Source of the DNA: Thioalkalivibrio sp. ALJ16 | GTDB taxonomy: Bacteria; Pseudomonadota; Gammaproteobacteria; Ectothiorhodospirales; Ectothiorhodospiraceae | Assembly (NCBI RefSeq): GCF_000377345.1 | Contig: NZ_KB898051.1 | Coordinates: forward strand, 1 to 61,488 | Direction: 5' to 3' | DNA length: 61,488 nt | Shown: positions 51,390-59,097 of the stretch, one piece after another | How the letters are laid out: each line of letters starts with the position of its first letter | Numbering within the stretch: the first letter of the stretch is position 1 | Notes under the pieces: generated by a model | What the model was told of the DNA's origin: nothing | What the model saw: only the letters and a program-made list of their open reading frames with translations | Database searches by the model: none | Position numbers and translations under genes: made by a program

Positions 51390-51414
51390 ACAGGAAGACT
51401 GGAAGATCGGAAGG
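51390..51414. repeat. left arm of imperfect inverted repeat
   Basis: The 25-bp arm starts ACAGGAAGACTGGAAG and has its imperfect complement at 51495-51519, with 80 bp between. About 20 of 25 positions match. The arm is itself built of GGAAG units. Confidence 0.5.
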
Positions 51415-51494
51415 TTTCATGGTTGCTTGGGGCTGATCCCACGTTGGAGGCTCGGTTGTTCGTTGGGGTGCTACGAAAGCTCCCCAATTAGCCC

Positions 51495-51519
51495 CCTTCC
51501 AAACTTCCCGTCTTCCTGT
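51495..51519. repeat. right arm of imperfect inverted repeat
   Basis: Its reverse complement starts ACAGGAAGACGGGAAG, matching 51390-51414 at about 20 of 25 positions. It is 37 bp from the TraB-family gene stop. Between the arms nothing coding is seen. Confidence 0.5.
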
Positions 51520-51555
51520 GATGCGCTTTTTCCCGTGGTGACACCAAGGGACTTG

Positions 51556-52770
51556 TTAGGCGCCGAAGAGATGGCTGAAGACGCGGGCACCACCGATATA
51601 GGTGCCGGCTGCGGAGCCGAGCGTTGTCAGGATGAAGACCAGCAGTACGCGCGAGACCCGGTTGCGCCACCAGCCCCGCGGGGTCGTGGTGTCCTGGCGC
51701 AGGCGGGCAAAGTCGTCCACGCGCGGCTTGCGCAGGAACAGCTCGGCCGCGGCCGCGACGAAGCCCACGCCGATGGTCGGGTTCAGAGAGGTCAGCGGCG
51801 CGGCCAGCGCCGCCGTGACCACGGTCAGCGGGTGCGCCAGCGCGATGATCGCGCCAATGGCGGCCAGGCCGCCATTGATCATGACCCAGTCCATCACCAT
51901 CTGCAGGCCGATGTCCGGATTGCGCAGGAAGCCGATCACGAAGCCGGTCAGGATCACGCCGACGATGACCCACGGCAGGATCTTCGGCCAGCGCGCCTTC
52001 GGTGGCGGCTGGTCGAGGGAGTCGAGGATGGCATCGGGCGGGGTCAGCTCGTCCTCGGCCTGGGTCGCGATCCCGGACAGGTGTCCGGCGCCGACCACGG
52101 CGAGGATGCGGCGGTGCTGGCCGGACTCGGCCAGACGCCGCAGGTGGGCGGCCATGTACTGGTCGCGCTCGTGGATCAGCGTGCGGTAGAGGTCCTCCGA
52201 CTGTTCGGCGAACTCGCTGAAGGTGGACTCCAGCATGTCGCCTTCCTTCAGCCGTTCGATCTCCGATTCGTCGATCTTCTCGCGCGACAGGACCGAGCCG
52301 AACAGCCCGCCGATCAGCCCCATGCGTTGCCACCAGGGCACGGCGCGATAGGTCCGGCGCAGCGTCAGGCCGAGGTCGCGGTCGATCAGTGCCAGCGGCA
52401 GGCCGCGATCCAGCGCGACGTCCATCGCCGCGCGCATCTCCGCGCCCGGCTCGATCCCGTACTGGTCGGCCAGGCGCTGCTGATAGGCACCCAGCGCGAG
52501 GCTCGCGGCGATCATCGGGGCCTGCCCCTGGCGCATCACGCTGAACAGGTCCATGCGGCCGATCGCGTCCGGGTCGAGCATCGCGCGCTGGCGGCTTTCG
52601 CACAGCTCGATGGCCACGGTATCGAAGGCGCCGGTGTCCACCAGGGCGCGCACCTTCTCGGCACTGGCACGGGACACGTGGGCGGTGCCCAGCACCACGA
52701 CCTCCGTGTCGCCCAGTTGCAGGACGCGGTGGGGTTCGTCGGCAATCAGTTCCTGTACGGCTGGATTCAT
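51556..52770 (-). CDS. TraB/PrgY family membrane protein
   Basis: The 404-residue protein has the TraB N-terminal region with two signature stretches: VVVLGTAHVSRASAEKVR at residues about 24-41 and VAIELCESRQRAMLD, plus ERDQYMAAHLRRLAESGQHRRILAVVGAGHLSGI near residue 220. The C-terminal 150 residues are hydrophobic with about five helices. TraB-family proteins of Enterococcus inhibit pheromone; in Gram-negative bacteria their role is unknown. The start at 52770 fits this N terminus. Confidence 0.87.
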   Translation of the reverse strand: MNPAVQELIADEPHRVLQLGDTEVVVLGTAHVSRASAEKVRALVDTGAFDTVAIELCESRQRAMLDPDAIGRMDLFSVMRQGQAPMIAASLALGAYQQRLADQYGIEPGAEMRAAMDVALDRGLPLALIDRDLGLTLRRTYRAVPWWQRMGLIGGLFGSVLSREKIDESEIERLKEGDMLESTFSEFAEQSEDLYRTLIHERDQYMAAHLRRLAESGQHRRILAVVGAGHLSGIATQAEDELTPPDAILDSLDQPPPKARWPKILPWVIVGVILTGFVIGFLRNPDIGLQMVMDWVMINGGLAAIGAIIALAHPLTVVTAALAAPLTSLNPTIGVGFVAAAAELFLRKPRVDDFARLRQDTTTPRGWWRNRVSRVLLVFILTTLGSAAGTYIGGARVFSHLFGA

Positions 52771-52873
52771 CTGCGGTGGGCTCTTGCTCCGGAGCGGCGG
52801 CGCCATTCTACGGCGAATGGGCGGGCCCCGCAGCGCCGGGTACTCCCGGGTGCCGGGCTCCGGCCGGGGCCGG

Positions 52874-54019
52874 TCACGGGGCGTCCGGTCCGGCCTGTGG
52901 GACATCCGGCGGCGGACCCTCCTGCTCCTCCGGCAGTGGCTCCGGCACACGCAGGCTTTCCAGGCGCTCGATCACGCGCAGGGCGCGCTCGTGGGCGGCA
53001 ATCAGCCCGGCATGGTCGGGGGCCAGCTCGAGCCCCTCCGCCCAGTGTTCCTGGGCCTCCTCGATGCGCCCGGCCGAGTAGTGATGGCGGCCTTCCTCGA
53101 GCAGGTGCTCGACGCGGGTGTCGCGCCGCTCGCGCCATTCCTCGCACAGCACGCGGTGTGCGCGCAGGGCCGCCTGGTCGGGCCCGGAGGCGTCGGCATC
53201 GGGGATGATCTCGCTGCGGCACCAGCGCGCCGCCGCCATCAGGTCGTCGGCCTCCAGGGCCTGGCGCAGCCGGGCGTTCACCGTGGACCGCGGGACCTCG
53301 TCTTCGATCACGGAGGATTCGGTTGCACGCAGTTCGCGTTCCAGCGCCGCGATGCGCTCTGCGCGCTCCGGGCTGGCGTTCAGGCCCTGGGCCAGCCGCA
53401 GCAGCTGCAGGCGTTCCTCGCCCTCGGCGCGCTCGGCATAGTGGTCCATGGAGCGGGCCAGGGGCTCGCTGCGGGCGGCGAGTCGGTCGGGGTCATCCGG
53501 GAGCTGTTCGCTGCGGCGCACCAGTGGGCGCATGACCTCCAGCAGCCGCAGTTGCTGGACCAGCGCCTGGGCCTCGAGGATGTCGTGGCGCTGCTCCAGG
53601 GTGCGCAGGCCGACCAGCCGCTGGCGTTCGAGCTGCTCGATGAACTGGCGCCGCTCGCGGTCGGCCGGAAGCTGCCGTTCGGCCTGTTCGAGGATCTCCA
53701 GGGCCTGTGCCACCGCGCCCTCGGCCGATGCCGCGCGGGCCTGGCGCATGGCGTCCTCGGCGGCCGCATCCGCCTGTGCCGCGATGGCCTCGCGGCGTTC
53801 GTCCCACTCCGCTCGGGGTTCGGGATCGTGCTGGTCGATCAGGTCGAGTGCGCGCCGGTAGTCACCGTCGGCAACTGCGCGTTCGATGCGCAGCTCCGGC
53901 GTGACCAGCGGATCGAGGAACGCACAGCCCTGAAGCAGCACGGCCAGCATCAGTGCCGCGAGCAGGGGGCCCGGGCCGCGGCGCGCGCGGCGCAGCCGCC
54001 GGACCAACCGGGTACTCAT
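52874..54019 (-). CDS. TPR-like lipoprotein of unknown function
   Basis: The 381-residue protein has a lipobox VLLQGC (Cys32) and a helical, charge-rich body with Ala/Glu/Arg repeats. A tetratricopeptide-like segment is visible near residues 330-350 (LEEGRHHYSAGRIEEAQEHWAEGLELAPDHAGLIAAHERAL). Its start overlaps the adenylate cyclase stop by 4 bp, so it is coupled to the cyclase. It may link a membrane-bound signalling step to the cell envelope; this is a guess. Confidence 0.78.
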   Translation of the reverse strand: MSTRLVRRLRRARRGPGPLLAALMLAVLLQGCAFLDPLVTPELRIERAVADGDYRRALDLIDQHDPEPRAEWDERREAIAAQADAAAEDAMRQARAASAEGAVAQALEILEQAERQLPADRERRQFIEQLERQRLVGLRTLEQRHDILEAQALVQQLRLLEVMRPLVRRSEQLPDDPDRLAARSEPLARSMDHYAERAEGEERLQLLRLAQGLNASPERAERIAALERELRATESSVIEDEVPRSTVNARLRQALEADDLMAAARWCRSEIIPDADASGPDQAALRAHRVLCEEWRERRDTRVEHLLEEGRHHYSAGRIEEAQEHWAEGLELAPDHAGLIAAHERALRVIERLESLRVPEPLPEEQEGPPPDVPQAGPDAP

Positions 54020-55416
54020 ACGCGATCCGAGGCCGTCAGTACGCGGATCGCCGGTACGGCCTCGCTGACGCCGTGGAGCTCGTGGGTGCCCCAGTCCTCG
54101 GTGCGGAAGTGCCCTTTCACCTGTTCGTGCTCCATGAATGCGCGGGTGGTGACCAGTCCCCCCGGTGGCGCGACGGTGACCAGGCGGGCGGCGAGGTTGA
54201 CGGTGTCACCGACCACGGTGAATTGCATGCGGTCCTCGGCCCCCATGTTGCCGGCCAGCATCTCGCCGGCGTTGAGGCCGATGCGGAACTCCACCCGCGG
54301 CTCGCCGCGGCGCTCGCGTTCGGCGTTGATCGCGGCCACGGTCTCGAGCAAGGCGAGGCCCGTCTGCACGGCAGACAAGCGGTGCGCGCCCGGCTCGGTC
54401 CCGAGCCCGAAAACCGCCATGGTACAGTCGCCCATGTACTTGTCCACCATGCCGCCGTGACGGGCGATGCACTCCGACATCGGGCCGAAGAATTCGTTGA
54501 GCATCCGCCCCAGCGCCTCCGGGGTGCAGCGCTCCGACAGGGCGGTGTAGCCCTGGATGTCGGCGAACAGCACCGAGCCCTCCACCGCGCGCCCCCCCAG
54601 TTCCACCCGGTCCAGGTTTTCCAGGATGTCCTGGGCGATGGCATCCGATACGTAGCGGCGCAGGGCGGCCTCGACCTGGTCCTTGCGCAGCAGGTCGCGG
54701 GCCATGTCGTTGAAGGCATCGGTGAGCTGGGCGATCTCGTCCTGGCGCACCATCGGCAGCGGGTTGCCCTGGTCATCGGTCGGCTGGATGCGGGCGCGCA
54801 TGCTCTCCGCCAGGCGTTCCAACGGGCGCACCAGGCGCTTGCTGATGTCGATGGCGAGCACCAGACTCAGCAGGAAGACCCCGATGGCGGTGGCAATCCC
54901 GGCATTGAGGGTGTTGCGGATCAGTTCCTGCATGGGCGAGGTGTCGATGTACGCCTCGATGTAGCCCACCTGCACATCCTGGAAGCGCACGTTGCGCAGG
55001 TAGGGCTCGACGGTGGGGGCCAGCGGCCACACGCCGTCCGTGAGGGACTGCTCCGGGGGTGTCCCGGCGCTGGCGACCTGCCCGCGGTCGATCGCATAGG
55101 CGGCGATGGATTCGACCCGGCCCTCCTCCACCAGCGAGTTCAGCAGGGTCTCCAGGGTCAGGTAGTCCTCGGCCAGCATCAGTTCGGCCGATGTACGCGC
55201 CACCGGCGCGATGGTGCTCTCGGCCTGGGCGCGGATCTGGTTGTCCAGCACGTTGCTGACCTGGTTCAGGACCACGGCGGACAGGGTGACGATGCCGGCC
55301 AGGGTCAGCCCGGCGATCGCGGCGACGATCTTCCACGCGATCGGGAGATAGCGGGGCGTGAAATCGGCACCGGCCCGGTTCAGGCGGGTGCCGCGGCCGG
55401 GCTGGCGGCGGCGCAT
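54016..55416 (-). CDS. class III adenylate/guanylate cyclase with HAMP and periplasmic sensor
   Basis: The 466-residue protein has two membrane helices (about residues 28-50 and 172-190) flanking a periplasmic sensor region, a HAMP linker (LVRPLERLAESMRARI), and a class III cyclase domain from 278: metal-binding Asp286 in LFADIQGYTALSE and Asp330 in DKYMGDCTMAVFG, then FTVVGDTVNLAARL. The Lys in DKYMGD fits ATP rather than GTP, but this is not settled. The start at 55416 shares bases with the stop of the phosphatase gene (TGATG). Confidence 0.88.
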   Translation of the reverse strand: MRRRQPGRGTRLNRAGADFTPRYLPIAWKIVAAIAGLTLAGIVTLSAVVLNQVSNVLDNQIRAQAESTIAPVARTSAELMLAEDYLTLETLLNSLVEEGRVESIAAYAIDRGQVASAGTPPEQSLTDGVWPLAPTVEPYLRNVRFQDVQVGYIEAYIDTSPMQELIRNTLNAGIATAIGVFLLSLVLAIDISKRLVRPLERLAESMRARIQPTDDQGNPLPMVRQDEIAQLTDAFNDMARDLLRKDQVEAALRRYVSDAIAQDILENLDRVELGGRAVEGSVLFADIQGYTALSERCTPEALGRMLNEFFGPMSECIARHGGMVDKYMGDCTMAVFGLGTEPGAHRLSAVQTGLALLETVAAINAERERRGEPRVEFRIGLNAGEMLAGNMGAEDRMQFTVVGDTVNLAARLVTVAPPGGLVTTRAFMEHEQVKGHFRTEDWGTHELHGVSEAVPAIRVLTASDRV

Positions 55417-56246
55417 CACCGGGCCGTCCCTGCGGGTTCGAGCCACGGTGCCAGCCACTGCCGCCAGTCCGCGAGTAGGGCTGCGGAACGGGCCGCGACG
55501 GCGGAGCGCTTGGCCAGGGAGCGCGCGAACACCGGCCCGCCGTCGAGGCTGCACATTGCGCCCCCGGCCTGCGCCAGCAGCAGGCCGCCGGCGGCACTGT
55601 CCCACGGGGCCTGGCCGCCGTGCAGGTAGAGATCGGCGCGGCCGGCGGCCAGCCAGGCCCACTCCAGCGCGCAGGCCCCGAGGTTACGCTGCGACCGGAA
55701 CGGGGCGGCGCTGGCCAGCTGTTGTGCCAGCGGCGCGCGCAGGCGCTTGTAGTCCACCAGTGCGATCGCGTGCCCCAGTTCCGTGACTGGCGGGCGGCGG
55801 CGCGCGGCGGCCGGGGCCCCGTTGAGCTCCAGTGCGCTCGCCGTGGTGGCGGTGAAGAGCTCGTCACGTACGGGGTCGTAGGTGGCCCCGTGCGTGACCT
55901 GGTCGCCCTCGATGCGCGCGATGGAGATGGCAAAGAACGGCATGCCGCCGGCGAAGTTGGAGGTCCCGTCCAGCGGGTCCACCAGCCAGAACGCCGGGGC
56001 CGTCTCCAGGACCCGCGCCTGCTCGCCCCGGGCCTGTTCCTCGCTCAGGATCGGTTCGTGCTGGCCGTGCTCGGGCAGCAGTTGGCGCACCCGCGCATCC
56101 ACCGCGTGGTCGGCCTGGGTGATCACGCTGCCATCGGCCTTGTAGTCCACGGCGATGTTGGCCTCGAAGCGGGGCAGCAGTTCCTGCCGGCCGATCTCGC
56201 GCAGGCCCTGGGCGAGATCGGAGAATGGGATGCTGTTGGCGGTCAT
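55416..56246 (-). CDS. inositol monophosphatase family protein
   Basis: The 276-residue phosphatase has the metal-binding motifs DPLDGTSNFAGGMPFFAISIA (motif with Asp-Pro-Leu-Asp-Gly-Thr) and EPILSEEQARG, and ends with LHGGQAPWDSAAGGLLLAQAGG in place of the usual WDxAAG. It may hydrolyse inositol phosphate or a related sugar or nucleotide phosphate. It is a second superfamily member beside cysQ. It begins an operon with the cyclase and the TPR lipoprotein, all overlapping. Confidence 0.85.
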   Translation of the reverse strand: MTANSIPFSDLAQGLREIGRQELLPRFEANIAVDYKADGSVITQADHAVDARVRQLLPEHGQHEPILSEEQARGEQARVLETAPAFWLVDPLDGTSNFAGGMPFFAISIARIEGDQVTHGATYDPVRDELFTATTASALELNGAPAAARRRPPVTELGHAIALVDYKRLRAPLAQQLASAAPFRSQRNLGACALEWAWLAAGRADLYLHGGQAPWDSAAGGLLLAQAGGAMCSLDGGPVFARSLAKRSAVAARSAALLADWRQWLAPWLEPAGTAR

Positions 56247-56347
56247 GAGGGCCTGGGGGACACTTTGAGGATTGAGTGGGCCGGCTCGAGGCGGCCACTT
56301 GGGCACGCGGGCGAACTCGGGCCCCGATAGCCGTATCATACCGGTCC

Positions 56348-56704
56348 ATGACGGGCTTGATGATAATCCTCTCCCTTGCGCTGGTCGCGTTTTACGTGAA
56401 CGACACCTGGCGCGCCAACGAACGGGCCCGGCGCGTGGGGCGTCAGGCCTGCAAACGCGCCGGTGTGCAGTTGCTGGATGCGACCGTGGTGCGTATTGGT
56501 CAGCGCCCGGTGTGGGGCGCGCGGGGTCTCGCGCTGCGGCGGCGCTACCGCTTCGAGTTTTCCGCCGATGGTGCCGGGCGGCATCCTGGAGAGATCTCGC
56601 TGGAGGGGCAGCAGTTGCAGCGGGTGACCCTGGACTGGCCGGACGGCGGGCGCGAGTTTCAGGGGCCCGACCCGGCTGATCGCGGTGGAGGGCCCGAGCG
56701 GTGA
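56348..56704 (+). CDS. DUF3301 family membrane protein
   Basis: The 118-residue protein has one N-terminal helix (MTGLMIILSLALVAFYV) then the family pattern RANERARRVGRQACKRAGVQLLDATVVRI and LRRRYRFEFSADGAGRHPGEISLEGQQLQRVTLDWP. The function is unknown. It overlaps oxyR by GTGA, so OxyR translation is probably coupled to it. This pairing is unusual compared with the usual stand-alone oxyR. Confidence 0.85.
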   Translation: MTGLMIILSLALVAFYVNDTWRANERARRVGRQACKRAGVQLLDATVVRIGQRPVWGARGLALRRRYRFEFSADGAGRHPGEISLEGQQLQRVTLDWPDGGREFQGPDPADRGGGPER

Positions 56705-57639
56705 CGCTCGCCGAGTTGCGTTATGTGGTGGCGGTCGCCGATGCCCGCCATTTTGGTCGGGCCGCAGAGGCATGCCATGTCAGCCAGCCGTCGTTGTCGG
56801 TGGCGGTGCGCAAGTTCGAGGACGAACTGGGCGTGACGCTGTTCGAACGCGGCCGTGGCGAAGTCAGCGTAACGCCTGCCGGCGAGCAGGTCATCGCGCA
56901 GGCGCGGCGGGTGCTGGCCGAGGTCGAGCAGCTGCGCTCGGTGGCGGTGCAGAGCCAGGACCAGCTGTCCGGGCCCCTGCGGCTGGGTGCGATCTACACC
57001 ATCGGACCGTACCTGCTTCCGGAGTTGATCCCGGCGTTGCGCGAACGTGCCCCGAACATGCCGCTGGTGATCGAGGAAAACTACACCGGCCGGTTGCGCG
57101 AACGGCTCAAGCAGGGCGAGCTGGATGCCATCATCATCTCGCTGCCGTTCGAGGAGCCGGGCGTGGTCACGCTGCCGCTCTATGACGAGCCCTTCATGGC
57201 CGTGCTGCCGGCCGCGCACCCGCTCAAGGACAAGGATCCGTTGCGTCTGGAAGACATGGCCGATGCGACCCTGCTGATGCTGGGCGCCGGGCACTGTTTC
57301 CGCGATCAGGTGCTCGAGCGCTGCCCGGACTGTCAGCGTACCGTGACCGCCGACGGCAGCACGCCGCGCAACCTGGAAGGGTCTTCGCTGGAGACCATTC
57401 GCCACATGGTGGCCTCCGGCATGGGGGTGACCATACTGCCGTGTACGGCGGTGGGTGCGGACCGCTATGCCCAGCGTCTGCTGGCGGTGCGGCGTTTTCA
57501 GGAGCCGGCCCCCAGCCGGCGCGTGGCACTGGCCTGGCGGGCCAGCTTCCCGCGTCCGGAAGCGATCGAGGCCCTGCGTCAGGCGGTGCTCGCCACCCCG
57601 CTGACCTGCGTTGATTTCGTGCGCCCCGGGGCGGGCTGA
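56701..57639 (+). CDS. oxyR: hydrogen-peroxide-sensing regulator OxyR
   Basis: The 312-residue LysR-type regulator has the N-terminal helix-turn-helix (ARHFGRAAEACHVSQPSLSVAVRKFEDELGVTLFERG) and the redox pair Cys199 and Cys208 in GHCFRDQVLERC, the same positions as E. coli OxyR. Peroxide would form a disulfide between them and turn on antioxidant genes. The start is a GTG at 56701, overlapping the DUF3301 stop. No target catalase or ahpC lies nearby. Confidence 0.93.
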   Translation: MTLAELRYVVAVADARHFGRAAEACHVSQPSLSVAVRKFEDELGVTLFERGRGEVSVTPAGEQVIAQARRVLAEVEQLRSVAVQSQDQLSGPLRLGAIYTIGPYLLPELIPALRERAPNMPLVIEENYTGRLRERLKQGELDAIIISLPFEEPGVVTLPLYDEPFMAVLPAAHPLKDKDPLRLEDMADATLLMLGAGHCFRDQVLERCPDCQRTVTADGSTPRNLEGSSLETIRHMVASGMGVTILPCTAVGADRYAQRLLAVRRFQEPAPSRRVALAWRASFPRPEAIEALRQAVLATPLTCVDFVRPGAG

Positions 57640-57651
57640 GCCCGCCGTACA

Positions 57652-57677
57652 GCGGGTAGTGGTTCTACCCGCCCGTT
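57652..57677 (+). terminator. intrinsic terminator-like stem after oxyR
   Basis: GCGGGTAG (57652-57659) pairs perfectly with CTACCCGC (57665-57672), followed by CCGTTT. It sits 13 bp past the oxyR stop. Confidence 0.6.
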
Positions 57678-57729
57678 TCTGAAGGATTCGGGGCGCAACG
57701 CAGGATTGGGCCATATTCATTCAGAATCA

Positions 57730-57739
57730 GGGGGGGGGG
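57730..57739. repeat. 10-G homopolymer in intergenic DNA
   Basis: A run of ten G lies between the oxyR terminator and the 101-bp repeat. No coding frame crosses it. Such runs vary easily by slippage. Confidence 0.6.
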
Positions 57740-57815
57740 CACCAACCCCACAAGCCATTGAAAACAGAGGCTCGGCCGCCCGTTGTTGATCAAAAGCGGG
57801 CGCGCGCACGGCGTT

Positions 57816-57916
57816 GCGGTTCCCTTGTGCAGAGTGACTGCACGGCAGTCACCGTGCCTTGTTCGCACGCAAAAGTGACTCGAGCGCGGACGTGCGATTC
57901 AATCAATGTCTCCCTA
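57816..57916 (-). repeat. 101-bp repeat, copy A
   Basis: Read on the minus strand, this starts TAGGGAGACATTGATTGAAT and ends GGGAACCGC. It matches 61388-61488 in the other orientation at 96 of 101 positions; all five differences are transitions. It contains two possible hairpins: GTGACTGC/GCAGTCAC around CGT, and CGCACG/CGTGCG further left. The first three bases are the TAG stop codon of the diguanylate cyclase gene. Confidence 0.9.
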
Positions 57917-58843
57917 GCCGTTTCCGGCGAGCACGCGGTTGCGGCCGGCCTGTTTGGCGGCGTACAGGGCCTCGTCTGCGGCCTGGTAGGCCGTGTGCAG
58001 CGAGGAGTGACGTCCGATCGCGGCCACGCCCACACTGGCCGTTGCCTTGACCGGGCCGTCGCTCTCCAGTCCGGACTCGTCGCCGGCCGCCGCCGGGATA
58101 CGCAAGGCGGCGATCGCAAGGCGGATGCGTTCGGCGCATTCCATCGCGCAGTTGAGATCGGCCCCCGGCAGCAGGACGAGGAACTCCTCGCCGCCCATGC
58201 GGATGCACAGGTCGGATTCGCGGGTCGAGTTGCGCAGTGCATCCGCGACGCGGCGCAGGAGTTCGTCGCCCACGGTGTGGCCGAAGTCGTCGTTGATCCG
58301 CTTGAAGTGGTCGAGATCGATCGCCAGCACCGACATCGGACGGTCCTGGCGGCGGCAGTCGGCCAGCCACTGGGCACCCTGTTTTTCGAATGCGCGACGG
58401 TTGCCCAGGCCGGTCAGTTCGTCGGTCTCCAGGCAGGTCGACAGGTTCTGGAAACGCAGCGCGTTGGCCAGGGCCGGTGCCGCGAGTCCCAGCAGGGCCT
58501 CGATGCGTTCCTGCTCGTGATCGCCAAAACGGCGGCCGCGCATCAGGATCAGGGAGCCCATGGCCTCGCCGTTGAAGCTCATGCCGTATTCGATGCGGTG
58601 GCGGTCCTCCTCGCCCCCGGACCAGGTCGCGTCGCTTTCCTGCAGGATGAAGAACCAGCCGCTGTGACCGATCTGCGCATGCAGGTGCTCATGCAGACGT
58701 TCCAGCACCGTCCCCAGCTCCAGGCTGGATGACAGGGACTGCACGAATTCCAGGGCATCGAAGGGGGTTCCCGACCGGCCGGTGGTGGTTTTCCCCTTGC
58801 CGGATACCAGTCGCAGATTCTGGGCATTCCCGTCGCGGTTCAT
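57914..58843 (-). CDS. diguanylate cyclase with GAF-like N terminus
   Basis: The 309-residue protein ends in a GGDEF domain with active-site variant GGEEF (IRMGGEEFLVL) and a product-inhibition site RESD five residues upstream, the normal RxxD spacing, so it should make cyclic-di-GMP under feedback control. The first 150 residues resemble a GAF sensor (EFVQSLSSSLELGTVLERLHEHLHA ... SGWFFILQESDATW). The signal is unknown. The stop TAG is the first base triplet of the 101-bp repeat. No strong promoter is seen upstream. Confidence 0.9.
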   Translation of the reverse strand: MNRDGNAQNLRLVSGKGKTTTGRSGTPFDALEFVQSLSSSLELGTVLERLHEHLHAQIGHSGWFFILQESDATWSGGEEDRHRIEYGMSFNGEAMGSLILMRGRRFGDHEQERIEALLGLAAPALANALRFQNLSTCLETDELTGLGNRRAFEKQGAQWLADCRRQDRPMSVLAIDLDHFKRINDDFGHTVGDELLRRVADALRNSTRESDLCIRMGGEEFLVLLPGADLNCAMECAERIRLAIAALRIPAAAGDESGLESDGPVKATASVGVAAIGRHSSLHTAYQAADEALYAAKQAGRNRVLAGNG

Positions 58844-59097
58844 GGCCGCCTCGCTTGCAAAGATCGTTGGGATCGGGATAAAGCGATAAGTGTGCCAATG
58901 ATGAAAATCTTCATTTTATCAATGGTCTGTGTGCGCATGCGCGGGATGGATCGTCGGAAAATCGGCAGCTTTTCGCCGCGAGCGGCAGCCTTGGGCCGCC
59001 GTTACCGTTGCTGGCGGCAAATTGTTGACACCCCGTGCGTCCCGGTTTCCGGCCGGCCACATGAGCCGGAGGGCCGCGATGGCCTACACTGCGCGCC

